Source of the DNA: Symsagittifera roscoffensis
Taxonomy: Eukaryota > Xenacoelomorpha > Acoela > Convolutidae
Assembly: GCF_963678635.1 (NCBI RefSeq)
Contig: NC_087068.1
Location: 14,635,872 to 14,699,871 of the forward strand
Reading direction: 5' to 3'
Length of the DNA stretch: 64,000 nt
In this document: positions 8,789 through 18,852 of the stretch, piece by piece
Layout of the letters: every line of letters starts with the position of its first letter
How positions within the stretch are numbered: position 1 is the stretch's first letter
Notes under the pieces: generated by a model
The model's database searches: none
Told to the model about the DNA's origin: nothing
Seen by the model: the letters and a program-made list of their open reading frames with translations, nothing else
Position numbers and translations under genes: made by a program

Positions 8789-9507
8789 ATAAAGTTATTG
8801 ATACATCTACGAGACTTTTTTTAGCCATCGTGGGCCCCTCGGGTTCTGGAAAAACAGAGCTGATATTCAAATTGTTGAAAGGAAAAACATTTTATCCCAA
8901 ATTTCAAAGAGCCCTATACTTTTACAAAGAGATTCAGCCTCTTTATAGTGAAAAATCCAATACCCACAGCATTGATCTAACTTTCATAAAATTCAATGGC
9001 TTTGACAGTTTGCGAAACCTTGAAAACATTCTTCTAGTTTTTGATGATTCATGCGAAGAAATCTATAACGATAAAGACTTTGTCAAACTTGCAACAGCAG
9101 GAAGACACCGAGGACTAGATGTAATATATGTTAAACATAATTTGTTCCAACAAAGCAGATGGTCTCGAACAATTGATTTAAACACATCACACATCATTCT
9201 GTTCAAATCACCTCGTGATATTCAGCAACTTGATCATCTTGGAAGACAATTGAACAACACTAAATTTTTGAGACACTGTTATCAGCTCGCTACAAAAGAC
9301 ACATACGGTCATCTTTTAATCGACTTGGATCCGCGTACATCCGATTGTTTGAGATATTGTTCAAACATTACACCACCTGGTCCCTCAATTTTTTACTTAC
9401 CAATAAATCAGGCAGAGGTTACACCTCTCACAAATGAACGCGAAAAAATTATCTATTCTGCAGCACATGGTACAATTGAATCCCAGCCAGCTCCGAAGCT
9501 TCATTAG
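8785..9507 (+). CDS. Polinton genome-packaging ATPase
   Basis: FtsK/HerA-type packaging ATPase of the Polinton/adintovirus group. The ATG at 8785 overlaps the preceding stop. Walker A is GPSGSGKT at about residues 16-23 and Walker B is ILLVFDDS around residues 90-97. TAGRHRG and VIYVKHNLFQ follow, as in this family. At 240 aa the length is normal and the gene looks whole. Family members pump element DNA into capsids. Its neighbours on the same strand are the membrane protein upstream and a small helical protein downstream. Confidence 0.85.
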   Translation: MNKVIDTSTRLFLAIVGPSGSGKTELIFKLLKGKTFYPKFQRALYFYKEIQPLYSEKSNTHSIDLTFIKFNGFDSLRNLENILLVFDDSCEEIYNDKDFVKLATAGRHRGLDVIYVKHNLFQQSRWSRTIDLNTSHIILFKSPRDIQQLDHLGRQLNNTKFLRHCYQLATKDTYGHLLIDLDPRTSDCLRYCSNITPPGPSIFYLPINQAEVTPLTNEREKIIYSAAHGTIESQPAPKLH

Positions 9508-9742
9508 AAAAACAACAAATCCTCAAGTTATTTCAGATATATGTGAATGTTTGCTCAATGTAGTCAATGGCAATGTATCTGTTAATATTCCAAACATTGA
9601 AAATTTCGAAGTGGCATACAAACTTTTAATCAGCCGAAAAACAAAACTTGAACGAAAACGAGCAATTATTCTAACGAAACAAGGTTTCAACTTGATCAGA
9701 CTGATACTTTACTTCTGCTACAGATACTTACCATCGGCATAA
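9434..9742 (+). CDS. Small Polinton protein (102 aa)
   Basis: Helical 102-aa protein whose start overlaps the ATPase 3' end in another frame. The motif SDICECLLNVVNGNVSVNI and the basic tail region KTKLERKRAIIL recur in small genes beside Polinton ATPases. Function unknown; no enzyme motif or membrane segment is clear. It ends 3 bp before the next gene, indicating tight packing in one plus-strand gene block. Confidence 0.6.
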   Translation: MNAKKLSILQHMVQLNPSQLRSFIRKTTNPQVISDICECLLNVVNGNVSVNIPNIENFEVAYKLLISRKTKLERKRAIILTKQGFNLIRLILYFCYRYLPSA

Positions 9743-9745
9743 AAT

Positions 9746-11570
9746 ATGGCAGCAGAAGAGTTTGTTTTAATTCCAAAACATACATATATCCGTGAGCAAC
9801 CGCATGCATCACAAGTGCTATTTAACAGCTCAATTAAACACAAAAAGCCCCAGTTATCTTACTTGAACCGCATGAGACCTCTAATACCCACGAAGCAAAA
9901 TTCAGTATCGACTGAAACTCTTCCACTACCCCTTCCACCAACACCTCCCTCAACGCCTATTGTTGACCCTGGGGAACAATCAACAGGACTTCTTACAGAA
10001 GATGAAACTAATCAATATCAGGAAGGTGGGGAGGAAGAGGAGAAGCGGATTGTGGATGAGAAGGAGCGAAAGGATAATAAAATAAACTATGAACGCATTC
10101 TATTACAATTGCAAATAATGGAGGATAAAAAATTCACGAGAGCTAAAAATATCCTGGAGGTTATCAAAAGCTCAACTCGAGTCTCAATAAACGCCATGGA
10201 TGAAACAATTTATGTTGACAATGTACCAACCGGTCTCAAAGCAGCATCGTTTTTGTATGATATACAACAGCAAACTAAAATACTACACAACCCCGCTTAC
10301 ATAATGATTTTATCCGCTCTCGAACTTACCGAAGAGTCTGTTATTAACAAGTATGCCAAACACGCGGTTCAGTCAAAGATTAAAGAACAGGCCCAACGAA
10401 GAACCAAAAGTCCAACCAAATCTCCGTCAACCTCGGGCAAAACAAAAACCCTCGACAGTAGTAAGCCATCATCAAGTTCAAAGCAAACCAAACGACTCAA
10501 AACAAGAAAGAAAGCCACCACGGAAAGAGTCAAAGAAAGAGAGAAAGACGAAGACGACACTAAATCGTACGGTACGCCCTATAACGATTCAGATTCTTCA
10601 ACGTCAGAAAAGACGGAGACGAAAGTAAAAGATGGGAAACCTACACCAACTGAGGAAAAACTTTTGAAAAAGAGTTACACAGATAAAGGTCCAGCATTGT
10701 TCGGTAGTGTTAAAACTTTGAAGGCTACAACGGTCATACCAAGACAAAAAGTTAAACATTTTTTACATACAGAACCATCTTATACAAAATACCGAACAGT
10801 TCGCCGCAAAATAGCTCGGCTTAAAGTGATAGTTTATGACATAAACGAAATATGGTCAATCGATTTGGCATATGTTGATAAACTAGCAAAATACAACAAA
10901 GATATATCTTTTAGTTGCAGTAGATTGCATGTCCCGTTATCTTCGCGTGCAGCCACTGAAATCAAAGTATGCCACAACAACTGCAGAAGCGTTCAATCAA
11001 ATGATAACGACAGAGAAACCGAAAAAAGTTTGGGTAGATAAAGGCACCGAGTTCAAGGGGTCATTCAAAACTTTATGTGAGAAAAAGGGTATCAAGACAT
11101 ACACAACAGAGAGTGAAAAGAAGTCCGCTTTCGCCGAGAGGAACATTCGATCACTAAAAAGTTTGATTTATAAGTATTTGGAGGACAAATGGACCTACTC
11201 TTACATCGATAAGCTTCAAGACTTTGTCAACACAATAAATTCGAGAACAAACGGCGTCATCAAATTAGCCCCCAATAAAGTGACAAAAAAGGATGTTCGA
11301 CGTCTAATTTCATTAAGAGCGGAACAATCATTGAAACTAGTTCGCCGACCAAAGCTCTACGTTGGCGATTTTGTGAGAATAGCAAAAATTGACATCCTTT
11401 TTCGAAAAGGTTATAAACAATCCTTCACTGACGAAGTTTTTGAAATATTTGACATACCAACAAGGAACCCACCGACTTATAATCTTATCGACGCTGATAG
11501 AGAACCAATAGAGCGTAAATTTTATGAGCCCGAACTAATCAGAGTATTGGAAAAGGAAGGGTCAAGCTAA
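9746..11570 (+). pseudogene. Polinton integrase region
   Basis: The N-terminal part is a charged, Ser/Thr/Lys-rich region with an acidic run (EEGGEEEEKRIVDEKE) and basic tracts. The C-terminal part is a retroviral-type (rve) integrase: WSIDLAYVDKLAKYN, then WVDKGTEFKG and SAFAERNIRSLK carry the D,D-35-E triad, followed by an SH3-like tail with LYVGDFVRI. Family members catalyse strand transfer of the element ends. The region is broken at least once, so this copy is treated as a fossil. It may also represent a capsid-associated gene fused or adjacent to INT. Confidence 0.85.
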
Positions 11571-11573
11571 ACA

Positions 11574-12410
11574 ATGTCTAGCAACTTTGGAGGTGACAAA
11601 GATTCCTTTAGTATTACATTGGTGTCATCAGCCTCAATGAATATCTTCATTGACAACTCACTAGCGAGTTTTAAAAACCTGCTGAGTGAAGATATCGATC
11701 TGCAAGGCGAATGGAGAGTTGCATTGTCAGAAATAACGTTTCCCACTCATTTTAACAATGTAACAGATACTAAAATAGTGTACTATAAAAAAGACAAAGT
11801 TAGAGCAAGTCTTAAAGTGGCAAAAGATAAAAAATCTAGACCATATGATGGAGAGAAAATTGAAATAACAAAGGGTGAATATGGCGAAATCGAGAAATTA
11901 TTCAACGAAATCAATCGGAAGGTTGATCTTGATAATTTCACTTATAGCATCGACCCCATTACCAAACATCTTTCAATTTGGATGCATTATTGGGAAGGCA
12001 TTACCTTTGAGAGCCCACAAATTCTTAGTATTTTGGGTTTCAAAGGTATAAGAGATGGAACGGGCTACCATATCGGCTATAAAGAATCCAGTCATATCCA
12101 AAGCACTCTCACATCGCAAAACTTCATTTCCGACTACCCTGTCGATATCTCTGCTGGAACCCAAATGATGTTTATCTACTTGGATATAATCCATTATCAG
12201 ATTGTGGGTGACACCAAATCACCGTTGCTCAGAGTCATTGATACTAATCGACGAGTGAAAAACGGTTACGTGTGCAGCATTGAACCAAATCATCGCAAAG
12301 TTTTTAGCAACTTAGATTATAAAAAACTCCTCGTGAATAACATCCAGAGCATTGCAGTAAACCTACGAACAGAAACCGGTAGACTTGTACCATTTGCGGG
12401 AGGAGGATGA
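11574..12410 (+). CDS. Polinton minor capsid (penton-like) protein
   Basis: 278 aa, starting MSSNFGGDKDSF four bases after the integrase frame. The pattern NLLSEDIDLQGEWRVALSEI near the N-terminus and the ending GRLVPFAGGG are typical of the Polinton penton-like single jelly-roll protein, which would form capsid vertices. The length is near the family's usual size and the frame looks whole. It lies directly before the small basic protein genes and the major capsid gene. Confidence 0.8.
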   Translation: MSSNFGGDKDSFSITLVSSASMNIFIDNSLASFKNLLSEDIDLQGEWRVALSEITFPTHFNNVTDTKIVYYKKDKVRASLKVAKDKKSRPYDGEKIEITKGEYGEIEKLFNEINRKVDLDNFTYSIDPITKHLSIWMHYWEGITFESPQILSILGFKGIRDGTGYHIGYKESSHIQSTLTSQNFISDYPVDISAGTQMMFIYLDIIHYQIVGDTKSPLLRVIDTNRRVKNGYVCSIEPNHRKVFSNLDYKKLLVNNIQSIAVNLRTETGRLVPFAGGG

Positions 12411-12456
12411 AAAGTTGTTTTGACTTTAAAATTTCAAAAGTTTTCTGATTAAGATT

Positions 12457-12884
12457 ATGGAGGCATACTATCATAATCAAGCGACCATGCCTCACTTCTC
12501 AGGACATTACAGACAGCGGGGTGGTGGCTTCGGTGCTCTGGCTATGGGTATTGGACGAGTAGCACTTCCGTTAGCTCGGAAATTTATAGTACCAGCAGCA
12601 AAACGTATTGGAAAAGAATTACTTGTTCAAGCAGCACCCGAATTAATAGACATAGCAACCAGGAAGAAACGCCCAAACAAGCCTTGAAAAACACAGTAAA
12701 AAACACAATCAAAAAACAAGTTGGAGCTGGACGCAGTAAGTCCCATATGAGCAGAAAACGGAAGAGATCAACAACAACAACAACAACAACAATAAAAAGA
12801 AAAACAAAAGCTCTCATTCCACAGAAACGAACCCCACTGAGAAGTCGGTCCAACTTTTTCACCAAAGTACGAAATGATTTCTAA
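12457..12884 (+). CDS. Small basic virion-type proteins
   Basis: Two short plus-strand frames lie between the minor and major capsid genes. 12457-12687 encodes a Gly-rich start (QRGGGFGALAMGIGR) followed by LARKFIVPAAKRIGKELLVQ, reminiscent of adenovirus core/pVI-like peptides. 12684-12884 is strongly basic (KKQVGAGRSKSHMSRKRKR, poly-Thr, KTKALIPQKR). In related Polintons one gene can cover both parts; here they occupy different frames, and I do not claim which state is ancestral. The poly-Thr arises from an ACA repeat. Confidence 0.55.
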
Positions 12885-14132
12885 TTTATTGCCAACTGAA
12901 GCAACTCACAGCTCATTAGATTTATTTGAAAAGCCTCCTCTACTCGTTACATTTGAAAATGCGTTCACTCAAAAATTTGGTCCATCTTATTCACCTGATG
13001 GTCCTATGCTCGAATTTGAAGTTTTAGGAGATAGAAACAACTTTATCGATCTTCAACGAACTCGCTTGGAGATTGTAGCACGCGTTGTTCAAAATAATGG
13101 TAATGTACTGCGAACTCATGCTACATAGGCAGCACAACGAGACACCCCATATTTGGTTAACAATCCACTTTCATCTTTATTTTCCGAATGCACAATGTCC
13201 TTGCCCATAAGAGTTTCATTGAGACCGAATTTTCACATGGTAATGATGCAAAGAAAACAAGGCTTGCTTGTCAAGGTTATTATTATGAAGATAATCCATC
13301 AGGTATTGATGGTGCTAATGGGCGAGCTGAAGATGTCGCTGAACGTAAACGAATCGTAGCTGCATCAACCGAATTCCGTTTATTTGGTAAAATAGCTTGT
13401 GATTTTTTATCATGTGACAAACATCTTATCAGCGGTGTTACAAAAAGACTTTCTCTGAGACGATCTCCTAATGACTTTGTTATCATGTCTGAGCATAGAG
13501 ATAAACATTACCGTGTTGAAATCATAGAGGCTAACCTATATGTGCGCAAAATGACAGTAACCGATTTTGTGCTATCGTCGATAGAAAAAACTCGGTTGAA
13601 AACACCCGCAATATACAATTATATTGAAGTTTTACCGAGAACTTTTTTGGCCACAACTGGTGTGCAAAGCTGGCGACAAGAAGACGTTTTTGCCAAAGAG
13701 CCAGTTCGTCGAATGATTTTAGCAATGAACAAACCCGTTTCATTATCAAAAATTTCAGCTGAATGAAATCATTGTTTACCGAAACGGTCTGCCCATTGCA
13801 GGAAACTCCTGTGTCAACGACTGATAACAAAAGAATATACTATAAACACATTGGAAGCTCTAGACTTTGTTTTCAACAATAGTCATGGAATCAGTTTGGC
13901 TAATTATCACAATCATTATATTATGGCATTTGATCTCACATCTACTCAGGAGGGCTTCACATGACTTTATTCATCCTGAATTGACCAATTGCACCATTTC
14001 AGTAGAAACTAAAAGTTTGATGCACCGCTGGGGGAAAATGTAGAGTTACTTTTCATGGGAGAGCGTGCATCAACAGTTTACGTGCGTTCCGATAGAAAAA
14101 TAGCTAAAAACAACTCTAATGAGTTGACTCGG
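12874..14132 (+). pseudogene. Polinton major capsid protein, broken
   Basis: Double jelly-roll major capsid protein. Recognisable pieces in order are LFEKPPLLVTFENAFTQKFG, LEFEVLGDRNNFIDL, EFSHGNDAKKTRLACQGYY and KHLISGVTKRLSLRRSP. Near the 3' end are segments resembling HPELTNC and a GERASTVYVRSD block. The pieces lie in several frames, so the gene is broken in multiple places and more decayed than the genes before it. It is followed directly by the protease remnant. Confidence 0.85.
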
Positions 14133-14141
14133 TGAAAAAAA

Positions 14142-14514
14142 AATGGACAATTTACAGATTACTGAGCTTATTCACCGATGCAAGCATTTGAAACATCGAT
14201 TTTGTGGCATTTTTACCGCTAACTTTAGCATTTAATACAATATTGAAAACGTGACAATACTTTCATGATAGTGAACGCATCAAACTCAGGACCAGCCAGG
14301 AAACTCATTGGTTACTGTTTGCTCAAGCTGGTGGTCAAATCTTTTTTTGCAGATCCTCTTGGGACGAAGCCTACACAACTATCCACATGTATACAAAAAA
14401 TATGAGACGTTTCTATCCATGAGGGAAAACCAAATACTGATGAATAAGCCAATCCAATCAGCTAACTCGGTCTTGTGCGGACTTTATTGTATTTATGTTT
14501 GCTCATGTTTATAA
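14142..14514 (+). pseudogene. Adenovirus-type cysteine protease, broken
   Basis: Remnant of the Polinton maturation protease (adenain/Ulp1 fold). The N-terminal piece HRFCGIFTANFS, a middle piece resembling the FADPLG segment, and the C-terminal LMNKPIQSANSVLCGLYCIY with the Gln and Cys of the catalytic triad can be recognised. It is broken at several points. The gene order minor capsid, major capsid, protease agrees with the family. Confidence 0.8.
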
Positions 14515-14722
14515 TTTCATCTAAATTTCCTATAGGTTTTCAAGGTTAATGGACCATGACATGATGCGTTTTGCTAAACATATGATGTTATTACTTTGTG
14601 ATACTGATGCATTTCTTTAATGATTTATAATTTGTTTTTTAAGAAAAAAAAACATGTTTTATGGTTGCTAGAAACACTTGCCTCTGGCGTTATCGCAGGC
14701 TCTAAAAAACCGTTTTCAGAGT
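14515..14722. other. Non-coding, between Polinton gene blocks
   Basis: AT-rich spacer between converging plus-strand (capsid-protease) and minus-strand (accessory) blocks. No gene is seen, only A/T runs that could hold polyadenylation signals for both sides. Confidence 0.5.
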
Positions 14723-15310
14723 TTAAATTTTTTTTTCCATTATAAATTTAACAAACAAAGTATTTGAATCAATCTCTAAACGACCATACCCACTCAAAAT
14801 GATATCAATAATTTTTGAAAACTCGGCGGCATTATCACCATTCAAAATATTAATGAAGCGTTCAATTGTTACATTAGTGATTAAATCAGTTTGAGTTTGA
14901 ATGGATCGAGTTTGTGAAGCAAAGCAAACTTGTGGCAATCTTCTTCGTAGAGAAAGCACCGCCAATGTCAGTTCAGTTGTTAATACAATTGTTGTAGTTG
15001 ACAGCAATTTTTTAATTTTTTCCATCAGGGGTCCCGAAAGGTGAAGTTTTACTGCAACCCAATATTAGATGCTTGAAAGATGAGAGTAGACAAGGTGCAA
15101 CGAAAGTGGTTGAGGTCATCTTTTTCACTACGTCGACACAATCCTTGGTTACTTCGATGAGAACATGGATGTGGGGATGGTCATTGTCGAGCAATTGGGG
15201 CGCAAGACTCGTTTCTGAATTGAGTGGGTTGCAAATGCAAAATTTGTGTTTAGAGGGAGTTGTGAGGCGTCGGGTTCGTTGTTCAGAATAAAAAATTTAA
15301 AATTCTTTCG
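14723..15310 (-). pseudogene. Minus-strand Polinton accessory gene, fragmentary
   Basis: Coding-looking pieces on the minus strand include HPHIHVLIEVTKDCVDVVKK and MTSTTFVAPC in the upstream part, and TIERFINILNGDNAAEFSK toward the 3' end. They are not in one frame, so the gene appears broken. I do not recognise a domain. It follows the PC4-like gene on the same strand and converges on the capsid block. Confidence 0.4.
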
Positions 15311-15401
15311 AAATTTTTTAAAAAATTCAGGCGACTGCTCATACATTGCTTCAACTATTCTGCTGGTTAAATCAAATTATTCAAACGTTTTTTTTTCTGT
15401 T

Positions 15402-15923
15402 TCAGGCAACTCTACACTTTTTATTATTCGAGTATTCATCATCAGCATCGTTTTCATCGCCACTTTCAGCACATTCTTTTTTGGGAGGGACTAATCGTTT
15501 TGACGTGTATCGTCTTTTATGATGTTTATCATTTACAGCTGAGGAGGATGAGGAGGAGGAGGAAGAAGATGAAGTCTTTTCACCAGTTTGTTTTTTAACC
15601 AATTTTTTAATCTTTGAATAATTATCTGCCAAACAATCAAATTCTCTTGTCGTTAAGGTCACTGCTTGATAACATTTAAATACACCATCTTCATTCTTTT
15701 TATATAACTTAACTGTGATATATGTACCCGTTTTGTCAAAAGTTTTCGTTCCAACCCGTACAATGCGTTTTTCTCCCGAAGATATATCTTGAAAATCATC
15801 GTAAAAGTCTGTATCATTTTCCAGCGACGAGTACATAGTGGTGGTGGTAACGGTAGTGACTTGTTGGTTCAACTGTTTTATGATAGAATGAAATGAATAA
15901 TGAATTGGATAGAAGATAAACAA
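15402..15923 (-). CDS. PC4-like DNA-binding protein (Polinton accessory)
   Basis: Up to 173 aa; the internal Met at residue 30 (MYSSLENDTDF, codon at 15836) is an equally good start. Residues about 50-110 read KRIVRVGTKTF, YITVKLYKKNEDG, then AVTLTTREFDCLADNYSKIK. This matches the layout of the PC4/Sub1 single-strand DNA-binding domain, where a basic strand and a VREY-like strand are followed by GISL..EW..L. The C-terminal half is a poly-Ser run plus Lys/Arg-rich and acidic tracts (KHHKRRYTSKR). If correct it would bind ssDNA or act in transcription. It is divergent to 16536-17204, sharing an upstream repeat-rich region. Confidence 0.5.
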   Translation of the reverse strand: MFIFYPIHYSFHSIIKQLNQQVTTVTTTTMYSSLENDTDFYDDFQDISSGEKRIVRVGTKTFDKTGTYITVKLYKKNEDGVFKCYQAVTLTTREFDCLADNYSKIKKLVKKQTGEKTSSSSSSSSSSSAVNDKHHKRRYTSKRLVPPKKECAESGDENDADDEYSNNKKCRVA

Positions 15924-16023
15924 ATATCTGTGGATTTACTTTTATGGCGCCCCTTCAACCTATAGCGGGAGAATTTAATTAGTTTTTGCAATTGGATTTG
16001 TATAAGATAAAAGCGTGTTTATT

Positions 16024-16356
16024 GCATCTGTCATTTCTGTCTGGAAAGCACTTGAATGGGTCATAAATCTCAGTTAATGTTACATGTCGGCATACATGTA
16101 CTCACTTTGAAGTGGAGACCTTTAAAGCCCCTCGTCCGGGGGACATAAAAAAAGGCGTCATGCACTCTATTTGAAGTAGAGATAGCATTAGCTTGCATCT
16201 GTCTGGCAAATTACCGTTTTAGCTCATAAATCTCAACGTTTTTACCCTGGCGGCATGCATGTTATCTCTTTGAAGTGTAAAATTTTTGTCATTTTGTGCT
16301 TAGGGTATCATAAAAAGGCGCCATGCTGTTTCTTTGAAGTATAGATTTTCAAAGCG
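16024..16356. promoter_or_regulatory. Repeat array in a divergent intergenic region
   Basis: A unit of about 165 bp is present twice (about 16024-16190 and 16195-16356). Each starts GCATCTGTC and contains CATAAATCTCA. Each also holds two copies of a shorter motif of the form GGCGNCATGCA, 8-14 bp, TTTGAAGTRNAGA (at 16087, 16154, 16249, 16317). The array sits between the minus-strand PC4-like gene and the plus-strand gene at 16536. A two-sided promoter or an element-specific protein-binding site is possible; this is inference from position and repetition. Confidence 0.5.
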
Positions 16357-16535
16357 TTCACATTTCTACTTAATTGCAAAAGCCCTGAAAACATATTAAA
16401 ATTTCACAAAACCAGATTTATGGTAATTGGCTTAATTTTAGACCACCAGCAATAAAAAACTAAAAGTGGTAGGTCAAACTAAATCTACTCACTATTTTTA
16501 TTCAATCTCTCAAAATCAATACAAAATTTTCAACG

Positions 16536-17204
16536 ATGGCAACTCCACTGCAAATCATTTCAATTAATTCTCTTGAAAGAGCTATAATATACCAAACTTA
16601 TACCAGAGATTCTATCGTAGTGGTTCAACAGGAACGGAAAATGCGTCATCGAAAAACAAGTCCTTTCAACGATCTTGATCCAGGAAGCAGAGAATTCGAT
16701 GAATGGGTCACTAAAAACCATATGATGTTACCCAACTATTTGCTAGATCAAATTGGTATACTAATACAAAACAGAAAACAGGTCTACGAGAGTTGCTGTG
16801 TGACTGAATCGTATCCTGCGCTGAAGCGCACAGATATTCAAGACCCTACTTGCCTTGATCGTTCACCGAGAAAAATACTGTTTAACTACGATTGCCAATC
16901 GATCCCCTTTTACGAAAATCAGGAAGGATCCATTAGAGATTTAGCAGAGCGAGAAAGCTACTGGAACATTGAGTCGATTGAATCACCAGATTCAACAGAG
17001 AAAAAAGATGAGGACCAGCAGACGCCCAAAACCCCAATAAAACCGGATATTTTTTCAATCACTCAACAACAGCAGCAGCATACTTCTTCTACTTCTTCTT
17101 CCGGCAGTCAAAGTCCCACTGCACCAAACTTAGTGGCTGAGACGCCGCCTATCAATGCTTGCTTTGCGCCGAAAAAACGCAAACTGCAATTTAGAGATCT
17201 CTGA
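16536..17204 (+). CDS. Polinton accessory protein, unknown (222 aa)
   Basis: Intact frame beginning MATPLQIISINSLERAI. The N-terminal 100 residues look folded (REFDEWVTKNHMMLPNYLLD). The rest is Ser/Thr/Gln-rich and probably disordered, ending in a likely nuclear-localisation stretch, APKKRKLQFRDL. No known domain is recognised. It is preceded by the divergent repeat array and followed by a long non-coding region before the polymerase. A regulatory or terminal-protein-related role is possible but unsupported. Confidence 0.5.
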   Translation: MATPLQIISINSLERAIIYQTYTRDSIVVVQQERKMRHRKTSPFNDLDPGSREFDEWVTKNHMMLPNYLLDQIGILIQNRKQVYESCCVTESYPALKRTDIQDPTCLDRSPRKILFNYDCQSIPFYENQEGSIRDLAERESYWNIESIESPDSTEKKDEDQQTPKTPIKPDIFSITQQQQQHTSSTSSSGSQSPTAPNLVAETPPINACFAPKKRKLQFRDL

Positions 17205-18852
17205 AAACTCAAAAAAAACTTTGTTTCCACCGAGAGTGCACCAGTTTGGGGGTTTATTATTTAGTTTGATAAGTTTTTATTATTGTGGCTGAATCTTTGT
17301 TTACGTTTTGCTTATGATTTTTTTCTAATTTAAAGTTTGCTTTGTGATTTTCAATCAATAGAAAGGAAATAAAAACAAAAGAAAAAATTAATAGAAAAAA
17401 ATCAAAATAACTTTAAAAAGTCGGCATAAAAGTCTAAAAGTATAAATTCTGATAAATTTCTGGTCAAATCCAACTTAATTATATCAGTTTTTTTTAATGC
17501 TCATTTCGAAAAATCAAAAAAAATAAACTGAATACTCTTCCTAAGATTTTATCTAATGATGTTGAAACAAAAAACATAAAAATGTTTTTGTTATGTTTTT
17601 TCATAATAGTTTTCAAAATATAAATATTAACACAGAAAAAGATAAAGAGAGAGAGAGAGAGAGAGAGAGAACTGACGATCCATAAACCCCATTATTATCC
17701 CTTTTGGGATATAGCTTTTTCAAAAGAAAGCTATTTATGGATGGGTCCAGCAATTCTGCCGGTTAATCAACCATAGTTACTTTTGGCTCTTTACACTCTC
17801 TGTTTTTGTTTTTTTCTCTCTCTCTCTAATATGTCTACAGCCTGGTGGGGTTAGCCAGGACTCTTAGGAGTAGACTTTAGAGAGTGTATGAGCCAGTATA
17901 AAGCATTATATATAATAAAATTACATGTCTATAACAGATTTCACGTTTAATAATACTCATTTTCAGGTTAAAATGGTTAAAAAATTCAAAATATGTTTTT
18001 TTTTCTCGATTTTTCAACATGGGTTACAACCCTGTCCAATAAATCACGTCAAATTGATTGGACCAGGTTTCATTGGATTTGGAGACAAAAAAGTTTTTTT
18101 GTAACTTTTTTTTTTTTCACTACAAGAATATGTACTAAAAATGAAACATCTCAAGTTTTTGACCCAACATTACAGTGGGGCAAGCGTTTCAGAGGTTCCT
18201 AATGAATAGCACTGCCGGGTAGTTATTGCCTACTGTACCAAACGGCCCTGCATCAATCTTTTGATGAACTATATGTGAAATTTGTCATAGAATACTAATT
18301 TATTTCAGAAATGAACAAAATTCTCAACTACCCTTTATCATTTTTGTCAGGTATATTTGACTTGACTTGATTGGTGGGTCTTCCTTGCTTGACTTGATTG
18401 GTGGGTTACCATTTTGGTTGAAACAAAAAAACTTGGCTAAAAAATTCAAATATATTTTCAATATTTAGTCAAGTTGACTAAACAGGGAAGTTGATAATAG
18501 CAGTGGGTGTTAACATTCACACACTTTAGGTAAAAGAAATAACATTCCCGGGTTGATCCTTCATGGAATTGTCAGCTACTCTAACCACAAGTATTTATGC
18601 TGTTTAATACAGTTGAGTCATTTACCCAATATCGAATTGACAGTCATTTCATAAAACCATATAAAGCCCCAAAACTACAACCACTTCAAAGCCACTGTTG
18701 ATTTTATGCTTCACCCACGTAATTGAGTTTAATTAATAGAGTCTTGATCCAAATTTTGTTTTTGAAAAACTTTTCACTTCTCGCTTTTGCTTTGTCAAAA
18801 TCAGCTTTGGTAAAACTTGAAAAATTTCTGAACACTCAATCTTGAACCAACA
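17205..18852. other. Long non-coding stretch before the polymerase gene
   Basis: No gene is seen. It contains an (AG)n run at about 17646-17671, a (CT)n run at about 17813-17829, the nested inverted repeats described separately, and a direct repeat of TTGACTTGATTGGTGGGT (18361-18410). It also contains several AATAAA signals just after 17204. The last 150 bp before 18853 probably hold the polymerase promoter. Confidence 0.5.
17640..17905. other. Nested inverted repeats (structured DNA/RNA)
   Basis: Complementary pairs are nested in order: (AG)n with (CT)n; ATAGCTTTTTC with its GAAAGCTAT partner, inside a TCCATAAA..TTTATGGA pair; then TTGGCTC with GAGCCA; ACACTCTCT with AGAGAGTGT; GTCTAC with GTAGAC; and CCTGG with CCAGG. 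A transcript could fold into a multi-arm structure. No similarity to a known RNA family is recognised. Confidence 0.45.
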
